Shown here piece by piece: positions 43,906 to 51,982 of a DNA stretch of 64,000 nucleotides. The position numbers were made by a program, and so were the translations under genes. This DNA comes from an uncultured Lachnospiraceae bacterium (GTDB lineage Bacteria; Bacillota; Clostridia; Lachnospirales; Lachnospiraceae). The notes under the pieces were generated by a model. The model was not told the DNA's origin and ran no database searches. It saw nothing but the letters and a program-made list of their open reading frames with translations. The DNA lies in NCBI GenBank assembly GCA_910579465.1, contig CAJTUB010000007.1:62001-126000 (forward strand), written 5' to 3'. Numbering within the stretch: the first letter of the stretch is position 1; each line of letters starts with the position of its first letter.

Positions 43906-43934
43906 GTTACATAATTATTAAATTTGTTACATAA
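43906..43934. promoter_or_regulatory. Direct repeat at the start site of the NlpC/P60 gene
   Basis: GTTACATAA occurs at 43906-43914 and 43926-43934, exactly 20 bases apart (two helical turns). The second copy lies over the expected transcription start, the first in the leader. TGTTAC resembles a WalR half-site, but the spacing is not the usual one. Confidence 0.5.
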
Positions 43935-43937
43935 CTG

Positions 43938-43966
43938 ATTATAGCAAGCTTACCTGTTTTTGTCAA
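43938..43966 (-). promoter_or_regulatory. Consensus promoter of the NlpC/P60 gene
   Basis: On the - strand TTGACA (43961-43966), a 17-base spacer and TATAAT (43938-43943) match the housekeeping consensus at all 12 positions. Confidence 0.9.
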
Positions 43967-44030
43967 TATTGTGGCAAAAATTTTTTTCACTTTCTTTTCA
44001 CTTTTTGTTACTTTTGCCAAGAACCCCACT

Positions 44031-44065
44031 TTAAGGAAGCGCTGATGAAATCACCGCTTCCTTAA
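44031..44065. repeat. Palindromic repeat with TTAAGGAAGCG arms
   Basis: TTAAGGAAGCG (44031-44041) pairs fully with CGCTTCCTTAA (44055-44065); the intervening TGAT/ATCA extends the stem past one mismatch. It is adjacent to a second copy at 44093-44156. Confidence 0.75.
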
Positions 44066-44092
44066 GAGCCTCCGGCGGATGCACACGGATTT

Positions 44093-44156
44093 GCTCCGGA
44101 ATTTGCTGCTTCGCAGCGCAAATCCGGTGCGGGAAACGCTTCTATCAGCGTTTCCC
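44093..44156. repeat. Palindromic repeat overlapping the spoIVA stop
   Basis: Two consecutive hairpins: an imperfect one of CCGGAATTTGCTGC with GCAGCGCAAATCCGG, then GGGAAACGCT (44131-44140) with AGCGTTTCCC (44147-44156). Read on the - strand, GCGTTTCCCGCACCGGATTT and the next GCGCTGC recur at 51609-51635. The last base of the arm is the last base of the spoIVA stop codon. Confidence 0.75.
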
Positions 44157-45631
44157 TAAATAATAAAGCAGATGACGCCTCCGTTGCTGTCGTTGATAAT
44201 CTTTTCAATCGACTCCTGTAGTTTTGTCTGGCATTCCTCATTGATATTTCCGATTTTTGCCGTCACACCCTCTTCGACCAGCTTATCTACCGTTTTTCCG
44301 AAAATATTTGCGGTACGGATTCCGTCATCCCCGTTTTCGTCCTGCTCTTTCATATATGAAATCAAATCTTTTGCCTGTTCTTCGCTTCCTACAATCGGTG
44401 CAATCTCCGTCACGATATCCGCCTGTATCATATGAATCGACGGCGCCGTCGCACGGATTTTCACGCCATATTTTCCGCCCTGCTTAATCAGCTCCGGTGC
44501 GGAAAGCTTCAGCTGGGAGGCCTCCGGCAGCACCACGCCGTAGCCCTTGTTTACCACTTCCTCACATGCCGACGCTACCTTTTCATATTCGCCGCGCCGT
44601 TTTGCCAGTTCCCTTAACACCTGATAGAAGCGGTATTCCCCGTTGACCTCACACCCCATCAGGTCGCTTAACATATGGTAATAATACTCCTTTTTCGGCT
44701 CCATGCTGTACTCCACCCTGCCGTTTTCCATATGTATTGCCACCGGAGCAACCCTGTTAAAGTAAACGCCGGGCGGAAATTCCTTCTGTTCCCTGACATC
44801 CCGCATTCTCCTGCCGCGGAGCAGAAGCTCCTTTGCATTTTCCATTGCCTCTTTTTTGATTTCATGCGTGTTATCCAGAAGCTCCACCCACTTTGGCAGA
44901 TGGAATACCATCTCGGTTACCGGGAACGCTGCCAGAAGCTCCTCCAGGATATGAAGAAGCTCTGCCCTGCCAAGCTTCGTGCAGTCCGTCGGGAGCACCG
45001 TTACATCGTACTGCTCTGCCAGCTCCTTTGCCAGTGCCTCGGTCTCCGCCGCACGCGGTCTTGCGGAATTTAACAGCACGACAAACGGCTTTCCGAGACG
45101 CTTCAGCTCGTTAATGGTACGCTCCTCTGGCGCCGCATAGTTCTCTCTTGTCAGCTCGCCGAACGTACCGTCCGCCGTCACCAGCACGCCTACGGTGGAA
45201 TGCTCCTTGATTACCTTCCCCGTCCCGATTTCCGCCGCCTTTGTAAACGGAATCTCCATATCGGACCAGGGCGTCTTTACCATCCGCTCCTTTTCGCCCT
45301 CCATGTGGCCTGCCGCGCCCTCTACCATATAGCCGACACAGTCAATCAGGCGGAGCTTTACGTTCGTCCCGTCCGCAAACTCGATATTGGCGGCCTCCTT
45401 CGGAATGAACTTCGGCTCGGTCGTCATAATCGTACGCCCCTGCGCCGACTGCGGCAGTTCGTCCACTGCCCGTACTTTTTCTGCCTCCCCGCTGATAACG
45501 GGAAGTACGATTTCATCCATGAAATGTTTGATAAAAGTGGATTTCCCGGTTCTGACCGGACCTACCACGCCTATGTAGATTTCGCCGCCGGTACGCAGCT
45601 TCATATCTTTGTATAAATCAAACGTTTCCAT
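44156..45631 (-). CDS. spoIVA: Stage IV sporulation protein A
   Basis: A 491-residue SpoIVA, the ATP-driven filament that forms the base of the spore coat on the forespore; Bacillus SpoIVA is 492 residues. The P-loop GPVRTGKST is at about residues 24-32, preceded by GEIYIGVV, and the C-terminus carries a conserved GVICFII-type membrane-contact end. ATG 45631 follows AAGGGGGG-type purines; the longer frame from 45694 starts inside gpsA. A sigma-E-like promoter and a palindrome masking the ribosome binding site lie upstream. It is direct evidence for endospore formation. Confidence 0.96.
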   Translation of the reverse strand: METFDLYKDMKLRTGGEIYIGVVGPVRTGKSTFIKHFMDEIVLPVISGEAEKVRAVDELPQSAQGRTIMTTEPKFIPKEAANIEFADGTNVKLRLIDCVGYMVEGAAGHMEGEKERMVKTPWSDMEIPFTKAAEIGTGKVIKEHSTVGVLVTADGTFGELTRENYAAPEERTINELKRLGKPFVVLLNSARPRAAETEALAKELAEQYDVTVLPTDCTKLGRAELLHILEELLAAFPVTEMVFHLPKWVELLDNTHEIKKEAMENAKELLLRGRRMRDVREQKEFPPGVYFNRVAPVAIHMENGRVEYSMEPKKEYYYHMLSDLMGCEVNGEYRFYQVLRELAKRRGEYEKVASACEEVVNKGYGVVLPEASQLKLSAPELIKQGGKYGVKIRATAPSIHMIQADIVTEIAPIVGSEEQAKDLISYMKEQDENGDDGIRTANIFGKTVDKLVEEGVTAKIGNINEECQTKLQESIEKIINDSNGGVICFII

Positions 45632-45638
45632 AGAAATT

Positions 45639-45678
45639 CCCCCTTGCATATGCTGATTACAGTATATGCAAAAGGGGG
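45639..45678 (-). promoter_or_regulatory. Palindrome masking the spoIVA ribosome binding site
   Basis: On the - strand CCCCC-TT-TTGCATAT (45678-45664) pairs with ATATGCAA-GGGGG (45651-45639) with a 2-base bulge and a 12-base loop. The GGGGG is the spoIVA Shine-Dalgarno. The candidate sigma-E -10 lies in the 5' arm. Confidence 0.75.
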
Positions 45679-45691
45679 AGCAGATTATTCC
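45661..45691 (-). promoter_or_regulatory. Candidate sigma-E promoter of spoIVA
   Basis: On the - strand CATATACT (45661-45668) matches 7 of 8 positions of the sigma-E -10 consensus CATACAMT. GGAATAAT (45684-45691), 15 bases upstream, is a weaker -35. spoIVA is a known sigma-E gene in Bacillus. Confidence 0.6.
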
Positions 45692-46725
45692 CAACTTAAG
45701 GAACTATATTCGCTTGCCCTGTCACGGACCAGTAAATCCGCAAGGGCATCCTTCGCTGACTTTCCGTGGAACAGCACCTCGTTGACCTGCTCCACAATTG
45801 GCATCTCAATCTGGTACTTCCGTGCAAGCGCAAGCGCCGCCTGCGCGGAATTGACGCCCTCGATGACCTGCCCGACCTCCTTTTTGGCTTCCTCTATTGT
45901 ACGTCCTTTTCCGAGCAGATAGCCGGCATTGTGGTTTCTGCTGTGGCTGCTCGTACAGGTGACAATCAGGTCACCGATGCCGGAAAGCCCCGCAAACGTC
46001 TCATACTGTGCGCCCATTGCTTCGCCGAGCCTTGCAATCTCCACAATACCACGGGTAATCAGCGCCGCCTTTGTATTATCCCCAAAGCCGAGACCGTCGA
46101 TAATTCCTGCCGCCAGCGCAATGACATTCTTCAAGGAGCCGCCCAGCTCGATTCCCATCACATCCGGACTCGTATAAACACGGAAGTATTTATTCATAAA
46201 GATATCCTGTACAAACAGCGCCGTCTCCTTCACCGCTGCTCCTACCACAACCGTCGTCGGAATCTGTCTGCATACCTCCTCCGCGTGGCTCGGACCGGAA
46301 AGAACCGCCACCCTTGCCTGCGGAATTTCCTGCGAAATAATATCCGTCATCGTATACAGCGTACCGTTTTCGATTCCCTTGGAGGCATTCACAATAATGG
46401 TTCCTTCCTTTACATACGGTGCAGCTGCCTTTGCCACCTCGCGTACTGCCGGCGAAGCCGCCGACATTACAATCAGGTCCGTATCCTCCTCTAACGCTTC
46501 TGCAATGTCGTTGGTTATTTTCACGCCCTCCGGAAATACCGCTCCCGGCAGGTTCCTTACTACGGTCCGGTCAGAAAGAAGAGGCTCTGTTTCCTCCTTA
46601 AACTTTGACCAGAGACTGACCTGATGTCCGTTTCCGGCAAGCAATATCGTAAGGGACACGCCCCACGTACCTGCACACAATACCGTAACCTTTTTCATAC
46701 CTTCTACCTTGGCCGCCTTCTGCAT
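45685..46725 (-). CDS. gpsA: Glycerol-3-phosphate dehydrogenase [NAD(P)+]
   Basis: A 346-residue GpsA, which reduces dihydroxyacetone phosphate to sn-glycerol 3-phosphate for membrane lipids. GSLKNVIALAAGI, the catalytic Lys region NTKAALITRGI and ETFAGLSGIGDLIVTC are diagnostic. The N-terminal dinucleotide loop reads LCAGTWG instead of the usual LGAGSWG, so the first Gly of GxGxxG is Cys. ATG 46725 lies six bases after AGGA; the longer frame adds 51 basic residues that overlap plsY. plsY-gpsA form a lipid-precursor pair. Confidence 0.94.
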   Translation of the reverse strand: MQKAAKVEGMKKVTVLCAGTWGVSLTILLAGNGHQVSLWSKFKEETEPLLSDRTVVRNLPGAVFPEGVKITNDIAEALEEDTDLIVMSAASPAVREVAKAAAPYVKEGTIIVNASKGIENGTLYTMTDIISQEIPQARVAVLSGPSHAEEVCRQIPTTVVVGAAVKETALFVQDIFMNKYFRVYTSPDVMGIELGGSLKNVIALAAGIIDGLGFGDNTKAALITRGIVEIARLGEAMGAQYETFAGLSGIGDLIVTCTSSHSRNHNAGYLLGKGRTIEEAKKEVGQVIEGVNSAQAALALARKYQIEMPIVEQVNEVLFHGKSAKDALADLLVRDRASEYSSLSWE

Positions 46726-46747
46726 GCGGCATCCTTTCCTGCTTTTC

Positions 46748-47404
46748 TTAACCGTTCTGTTTTTCTTCCTTTTCGTTCTCCTGCTCGGGTATCGGTGCCT
46801 TTTTCCCGATTTTATTCTCAGTTCCGGCAAAAAGCCGTTTGATATTTTCCCGGTGTGTATAAAATGCCAAAAGCGCAAAGACCGCGCTGAGACACAGCAT
46901 ATGCCAGTCGCCCTGCCTTGTCACTGCGACAAAGAGAACAAACTCCACCTCCATAAGCAGGGAGCCGACCGATACATAACGGGTAATCAGCACGACGACA
47001 ACAAAGCTCAGGACACAGATGACAAAAATCCTCCAGTCAAACGTCAGAATTGTACCGACTAAGACTGCAATTCCCTTTCCGCCCTTAAAATGCAGGTAGA
47101 ACGGGAAATTGTGTCCGAGTACGACGCCGAGTGCCGTATAAAGCCCGAGAAGCTCCGTATAAGAATACTCCGGGAACACGACATACTTTATCAGCAATAC
47201 CGGAATTACACACTTAATCACATCGCCAAGCAGCGTAATCAGCGCCGCCTTTTTTCCGAGCGTGCGAAGCGCGTTCGTCGTCCCGACATTGCCGCTCCCG
47301 CACTTCCGGATATCGACGTGCTGCCGCATTCCTACAATGTAACCGGTCGAAATACAACCGAAGCCATAGCCTGCTAAAAGACAAATGATAATCCGCCAAA
47401 TCAT
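46748..47404 (-). CDS. plsY: Acyl-phosphate:glycerol-3-phosphate acyltransferase PlsY
   Basis: A 218-residue PlsY with about five to six membrane segments. It acylates glycerol 3-phosphate with acyl-phosphate in the first step of phospholipid synthesis. The three conserved cytoplasmic motifs are present: GSGNVGTTNALRTLG, GHNFPFYLHFKGGKGIA and a third near ENIKRL. It directly precedes gpsA, which makes its substrate. The C-terminal tail is charged and longer than usual. Confidence 0.95.
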   Translation of the reverse strand: MIWRIIICLLAGYGFGCISTGYIVGMRQHVDIRKCGSGNVGTTNALRTLGKKAALITLLGDVIKCVIPVLLIKYVVFPEYSYTELLGLYTALGVVLGHNFPFYLHFKGGKGIAVLVGTILTFDWRIFVICVLSFVVVVLITRYVSVGSLLMEVEFVLFVAVTRQGDWHMLCLSAVFALLAFYTHRENIKRLFAGTENKIGKKAPIPEQENEKEEKQNG

Positions 47405-47428
47405 AGTACCTATCCTGCCGTTTCCAAT

Positions 47429-48757
47429 TTACTTTGTTTCCGAACGCTCCCTGATAATAAACTTTAAGGACGTTCCGGTAAAGCCAAACGTTTCACGCAC
47501 CTTGTTCTCAATGTAACGCTGGTACGAAAAATGCATCAGCTCTTTATTGTTGACAAAAATAACAAAGGTCGGCGGCCCGATTGCCACCTGCGTCATAAAG
47601 AAAATCTTTAAACGCTTTCCCTTGTCCGACGGCGGCTGCTGTAACGACACCGCCTCCATCAGAATCTCGTTTAACACGCCTGTTGCAATCCGGAGCGTCC
47701 TGCTCTGGATAACCCGGTCAATCCGCTCGAACAGCTTCGGGATACGCTGTCCGGTTACTGCGGAAATAAACAGGATTTCCGCATACGGGATAAACGAGAG
47801 AATCTCACGGATGCGCTCCGTCTGCCGGTAAATCGTCTTGTCGTCTTTATCCTCTACCGCATCCCACTTGTTGACCGCAATGATAATTCCCTTGCCGCGC
47901 TCATGGGCAATGCCGGCAATCTTCGCGTCCTGCTCGGTCACACCTTCGGTCGCGTCAATGACAACGACAACGACGTCGGCGCGCTCGATTGCACTGACCG
48001 TACGGATAATGCTGAACCGCTCCAGCTCTTCCTTGATTTTGTTTCTTTTGCGGAGCCCTGCCGTATCGATAAAAATGTAGTCCTTTTCTTCATAACGGAC
48101 CAGCGTATCGATTGCATCCCTTGTCGTGCCCGCAATATCGGACACAATCACACGGTTTTCCCCGGTCAGCTTATTGATAATAGAGGACTTCCCGACATTC
48201 GGCTTGCCGACAATCGCAACCTTTGGCAGCTCGTCCTCCTCTTCCTCTTCGGACGGCTCCGGAAAATAGGCGGTCACCGCATCTAAAAGCTCGCCGAAGC
48301 CAAGCATGGACGCGCCGGATACCCCGATCGGGTCGCCGATGCCAAGATTATAAAACTCATAGACCTCTGGCAGAAGCTTCTCAAAGTCATCGACCTTATT
48401 TACCGTCAGGACGACCGGCTTTCCGGAACGGCGCAGCATATCCGCCACCTTGAAATCCGCGTCCACAAGCCCCTGCCTGACATCCGTCAGAAAAATAATG
48501 ACATCGGCGGTGTCAATGGCAATCTGTGCCTGCTGCCGCATATAGGTAAGCATCTTATCCTTTGTCTCCGGCTCAATGCCGCCGGTATCAATCAGTGTGA
48601 ACTTATAATTCAGCCAGGTAATATCCGCATAGATGCGGTCGCGCGTCACGCCCGGATAGTCCTTTACTATTGAAATACGCTCCCCCGCAAGGGCGTTAAA
48701 TAACGTGGACTTGCCCACATTCGGGCGTCCCACGATTGCTACAATCGGATTACTCAT
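47429..48757 (-). CDS. der: Double-GTPase Der (EngA)
   Basis: A 442-residue Der, an essential GTPase with two tandem G domains and a KH-like domain, used in 50S maturation. G1 motifs are GRPNVGKST near residue 9 and GKPNVGKSS near 183; NKVD and NKWD provide base specificity. I take ATG 48757 because the family begins at this Met; the AAAGGA site is somewhat distant. It lies between the DUF512 gene and plsY, a conserved Clostridia order. Confidence 0.96.
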   Translation of the reverse strand: MSNPIVAIVGRPNVGKSTLFNALAGERISIVKDYPGVTRDRIYADITWLNYKFTLIDTGGIEPETKDKMLTYMRQQAQIAIDTADVIIFLTDVRQGLVDADFKVADMLRRSGKPVVLTVNKVDDFEKLLPEVYEFYNLGIGDPIGVSGASMLGFGELLDAVTAYFPEPSEEEEEDELPKVAIVGKPNVGKSSIINKLTGENRVIVSDIAGTTRDAIDTLVRYEEKDYIFIDTAGLRKRNKIKEELERFSIIRTVSAIERADVVVVVIDATEGVTEQDAKIAGIAHERGKGIIIAVNKWDAVEDKDDKTIYRQTERIREILSFIPYAEILFISAVTGQRIPKLFERIDRVIQSRTLRIATGVLNEILMEAVSLQQPPSDKGKRLKIFFMTQVAIGPPTFVIFVNNKELMHFSYQRYIENKVRETFGFTGTSLKFIIRERSETK

Positions 48758-48817
48758 TTCTGGATAAGGTTCCTTTCTTCTTTTGAGTTTCCACACTTTC
48801 TGTTCTTTTCCCTTTTC

Positions 48818-48844
48818 ATTTTCCCGGTTGTCTGCCGGGAAAAT
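48818..48844. other. Perfect hairpin between the DUF512 gene and der
   Basis: ATTTTCCCGG (48818-48827) and CCGGGAAAAT (48835-48844) form a 10-bp perfect stem. No long U-run follows on either strand, so it is perhaps a weak attenuator or processing site upstream of der. Confidence 0.5.
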
Positions 48845-48889
48845 TTCTGAGGCTGCTCCAATATGAAAACTCAGGTTTTTCTTCTCTGG

Positions 48890-50206
48890 CTATTCAATCA
48901 CGGCACGCACCAGTGCCTCTCCCTCTGATTTTACAATACGAACCCTGGTTTGTAAAGCCTTTTCAATGTCAGAAATATGCAAATCGTCCAATAATACGTC
49001 CTCGCCGCTTTTTAACAGCACCTCCGGCAGCAAAAGATAATCTCCGAGCTCTTTTCCTTTCAGCTGTCCGATAATGTCCGTTCCGGTCAGAAGCCCTGCG
49101 ACCGTAATCTGCTCCCCGAAAAAGTGATTGACCACCGGGACTACCTCCGCCTCAATCTGCGGGTATTTTCTTTGGATTTTTGCCACCTGCTCCCGGATGA
49201 CCGGCGCCGCAAGCACTCCCGTGGCAAGGGTAAGCTTCCTTTGACGGCTGTCTCCCTCGCATTCCGAGAGAAACGCATCGACCTCCTCCGTCAGCGAACG
49301 TACCATGCCGACGCCGTTTTCTATCTGCGGATAGCCCTCGTAGGCGTCCTCCGGCGGAAACGGCAGTCCCGCAAGAAGATACCATTCGTCGCTGGCATGA
49401 AGCATTCTCGTGCCAAAGCGCTGATATATCTTCTCCTGCCATTTGGAAACCGTCTCCAGTACCCGGACGGCATCCTCTTTTCCAAACGGTTCCAGCTTTG
49501 CCAGACCCTCCCGGTACCTTGTCATTCCGACCGGAACGACCGACACGCTCTGCAGCAACGGCAGATACGCGGTCAGGTCTTCAATCGTACGCTCTAACTC
49601 ATCCCCGTCGTTATGTCCCTTACAGAGTACAATCTGACCGTTCATTTCAAGTCCGGCATCGTAAAACCGTTTTATCTTTTCCAGTGCCTCTCCCGCAAAC
49701 CGGTTATTGAGCATCTTACAGCGCAGCTCCGGGTTCGTGGTATGCACCGAGATGTTAATCGGCGAAAGCTTATAAAACAAAATACGTTCCATATCCTCCT
49801 CAGAAAGATTGGTCAACGTAATATAGTTTCCCTGTAAAAACGAAAGTCTTGCATCATCATCCTTAAAATATAGCGTTTCCCTCATGCCGGGCGGCATCTG
49901 GTCGATAAAGCAGAATATGCACTTATTCCTGCAGGAACGATAGGAATCCATCAGCCCCTCTTCAAAGACAAGCCCCAAATCCTCCTGGGCGTCCTTTTCA
50001 ATTTCCAGCTCCCACTCCTCCCCGGAAGGCTTCCGGATGAGCAGCGTCACTTCCTCGTCCTCGGAAAGATACCGGTAGTCAAACACATCCCGGACCGGCT
50101 GTTCATTGATGGAAAGCAGCACATCACCCGCTTCGATTTCAAGCTCGTCTGCAATGCTGCCCGGTACTACCTCTTTAATTTTATGCTCGTGCCGTTTCTG
50201 TGCCAT
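48890..50206 (-). CDS. DUF512 / radical-SAM-like protein with PDZ domain
   Basis: A 438-residue protein: a PDZ-like N-terminus (about 9-70), then a radical SAM-like core whose Cys cluster reads SCRNKCIFCF near residue 95, and the C-terminal DUF512 domain. The Cys spacing C-x3-C-x2-C matches radical SAM. Members are found next to der throughout Clostridia, but the reaction is not established. AAGGAG precedes the ATG. It overlaps the pgeF 3' end by 26 bases. Confidence 0.9.
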   Translation of the reverse strand: MAQKRHEHKIKEVVPGSIADELEIEAGDVLLSINEQPVRDVFDYRYLSEDEEVTLLIRKPSGEEWELEIEKDAQEDLGLVFEEGLMDSYRSCRNKCIFCFIDQMPPGMRETLYFKDDDARLSFLQGNYITLTNLSEEDMERILFYKLSPINISVHTTNPELRCKMLNNRFAGEALEKIKRFYDAGLEMNGQIVLCKGHNDGDELERTIEDLTAYLPLLQSVSVVPVGMTRYREGLAKLEPFGKEDAVRVLETVSKWQEKIYQRFGTRMLHASDEWYLLAGLPFPPEDAYEGYPQIENGVGMVRSLTEEVDAFLSECEGDSRQRKLTLATGVLAAPVIREQVAKIQRKYPQIEAEVVPVVNHFFGEQITVAGLLTGTDIIGQLKGKELGDYLLLPEVLLKSGEDVLLDDLHISDIEKALQTRVRIVKSEGEALVRAVIE

Positions 50207-51062
50207 AGTTCTTACTCCTTATCTCCTCCGTCAGCATAAGAAATCCTGCCATATTCCCGCGCGCGTCTCCTGCGACACGATGGGAAAACAGAATATCCGG
50301 GTGACACATGGTACAAACGCCTCCGGTAATAATATGCTCCCTTTTCAGACCGGCTTCCTCTAAAATCATCTGGTTTACCTTCCACAAGTCTAACTTCCAT
50401 GTGCCCTCCGTGTCACCGTCCGGACGAATAGCAGCCGGAAACTCCTGCAAAAAGCGCTGTGCCGTCCCGCCGCCTACCGTATAGCAGTCCCCGCAGACGG
50501 ATACGCCGATATACGCCTGAATTGTCTCCGGGCGGCAGCCGAACTCCTTCTGCATGGCAGCCACGGTCCGTCCAGCAATCCGCCCAATGGTGCCGCGCCA
50601 GCCTGCATGTGCCGTTCCGATGGCACGCGCCTCCGGATCATAGAAAAATACCGGGACACAGTCTGCTCCGAACACGGCAAGCGCGACCTCCGGCTCGTTT
50701 GTAATCTGTGCATCCACGCCTTTATAATCCCTCGGGTAAAAAAGCCCCTTCCCGCAGTCAGCCTTCGATGCCCTTCGTACGGTCAGCTCGTGCACCTGAT
50801 CCGGAAGCACCACATTTTCTACACGGATGCCGATAGCGCCGCAAATACGCCGGTAGTTCTCCCGCACATTTTCTTCCGAATCCCCGCGCCCGAAGCCAAG
50901 GTTCATGGAAGAAAAACAGCCGCTGCTGACACCGCCTGCCCTCGTGGAGCAGCCGTGCCTTACTCCGCCCTGTGCTGCCAGACGGCGGAAATATAAAAAC
51001 GGAACCTCCGTATCCGATACTGCCATTTCCGCCCCGTTCAATTCCTGTAACGCCTTATCCAT
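50181..51062 (-). CDS. pgeF: Peptidoglycan editing factor / YfiH-family oxidoreductase
   Basis: A 293-residue YfiH/PgeF (laccase-fold) protein. The conserved metal/His-Cys set appears in QVHELTV, ADCVPVFFYDP and HAGWRGTIGRI. E. coli YfiH removes non-canonical L-Ser from peptidoglycan precursors and the family also has purine-nucleoside activity; either function is possible. GGAGG precedes ATG 51062. It overlaps the following DUF512 gene and lies just downstream of the yraN remnant. Confidence 0.92.
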   Translation of the reverse strand: MDKALQELNGAEMAVSDTEVPFLYFRRLAAQGGVRHGCSTRAGGVSSGCFSSMNLGFGRGDSEENVRENYRRICGAIGIRVENVVLPDQVHELTVRRASKADCGKGLFYPRDYKGVDAQITNEPEVALAVFGADCVPVFFYDPEARAIGTAHAGWRGTIGRIAGRTVAAMQKEFGCRPETIQAYIGVSVCGDCYTVGGGTAQRFLQEFPAAIRPDGDTEGTWKLDLWKVNQMILEEAGLKREHIITGGVCTMCHPDILFSHRVAGDARGNMAGFLMLTEEIRSKNYGTETARA

Positions 51063-51189
51063 CCTCCGCCGACCTCCTTTTCAAACTCCGGCTAAAGCCA
51101 GAGACATTTCCTTGAGCGTCTACATTTCGTGTACCTGTTCCGGGAGCTACTATACAGCCCCGGATTAAAGTCACAGGAGAATGCCAAAG

Positions 51190-51545
51190 CTATAGCCAGA
51201 ACGCATTCTCCGTTACCCTGATTTCCTCCCCGGCTACGCCCACGACATCAAACCGGCACGGCGTGGAAAAGGAAAGCCCGTTCCGGTACAGATAATACCT
51301 TGCCGCTGCTTCGTCAGTGTGACCGCCTCCTCCGGCGCGCCGAACGCGCTGCCTGAGCGGTATTTGACCTCGATAAAAATAAGATAACCGTCTTTTTTCG
51401 CAATAATATCAATTTCCCCGTGCCGTGAAAAAAAATTCGTGCACAGGATTTCGTATCCGTTTTTTTGTAAGTAGTCCCGTACGGCGGCTTCCTTCTCGCT
51501 GCCGACGCTCCGCAGGTTCCGTTTCCTGCGGCTCCCGGCTTCTAT
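51190..51545 (-). pseudogene. yraN: yraN (UPF0102) endonuclease-like pseudogene
   Basis: On the - strand, one frame encodes SEKEAAVRDYL, then NGYEILC and HGEIDIIAKKDGY, IFIEVKYR, the nuclease-like core of YraN. At about 51301-51310, after TLTKQ, the frame breaks; the C-terminal part resumes in another frame as ARYYLYRNG and continues to a TAG. The usual six or so residues between these points are missing, consistent with a deletion not divisible by three. The expected start, six bases after AAGGA, reads ATA at 51545. Two lesions make a functional product improbable. In Firmicutes it lies beside rnhB, as here. Confidence 0.85.
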
Positions 51546-51587
51546 TCCTGTTCCTTCTTTTTCTCCCAGTTCCCGTTCTCCCCCTTC

Positions 51588-51645
51588 CTTAAGGAAACGC
51601 GGATGAAAGCGTTTCCCGCACCGGATTTGCGCTGCAAATTATCAT
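51588..51645. repeat. Palindromic repeat, third copy
   Basis: GGAAACGC (51593-51600) pairs with GCGTTTCC (51609-51616). The following GCACCGGATTTGCGCTGC stretch is identical to the inverted copy at 44093-44156, except for an eight-base difference in the next loop. The copy overlaps the extended upstream part of the yraN remnant. Confidence 0.7.
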
Positions 51646-51651
51646 AGTATA

Positions 51652-51960
51652 TTATGTTACTTTTTTGACCTTCCCCTTTATTTTATCCGCCTTATCCACA
51701 AAAAGCAGGACCTCCGCCACGACCTCGTACAGCTCCGGCGGTATGGCGTCGCCGATTTCCAGCTTGGACAGCGTACCTGCCAGCTTATCATCCTTGTGGA
51801 GCGGTATGTTTTCCTCCTCTGCACGCTCAATTATCTTTTCCGCAACGTAGCCCCTGCCGGATGCCACAATCTTCGGCGCAGGCTCCGACGGATTGTATTC
51901 CAGCGCTACCGCGATTTTGCCCTTTTCTTCCTCCAAAGCTGCCACCTCCTCCTGTGCCAT
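51652..51960 (-). CDS. FlhB C-terminal-domain-like protein (YlqH)
   Basis: A 102-residue protein resembling the cytoplasmic C-domain of the flagellar/type III export switch FlhB without its membrane part. ALEYNPSEPAPKIVASGRG aligns with the FlhB autocleavage region, but NPTH is replaced by NPSE, so self-cleavage is not expected. IPLHKDDKLAGTLSKLEIGDAIPPELY is typical. It is Bacillus ylqH in context (next to rnhB). The role is not known. Confidence 0.85.
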   Translation of the reverse strand: MAQEEVAALEEEKGKIAVALEYNPSEPAPKIVASGRGYVAEKIIERAEEENIPLHKDDKLAGTLSKLEIGDAIPPELYEVVAEVLLFVDKADKIKGKVKKVT

Positions 51961-51982
51961 CCTGCCATAGAGAAGCCCCGTA

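Noticed and set aside
45766..46494. A 242-codon open frame on the + strand
   Set aside because: It is antisense to gpsA and is Arg/His-rich, a usual shadow composition.
46726..46878. N-terminal extension of gpsA
   Set aside because: It adds 51 very basic residues overlapping plsY; ATG 46725 has its own site and gives the family length.
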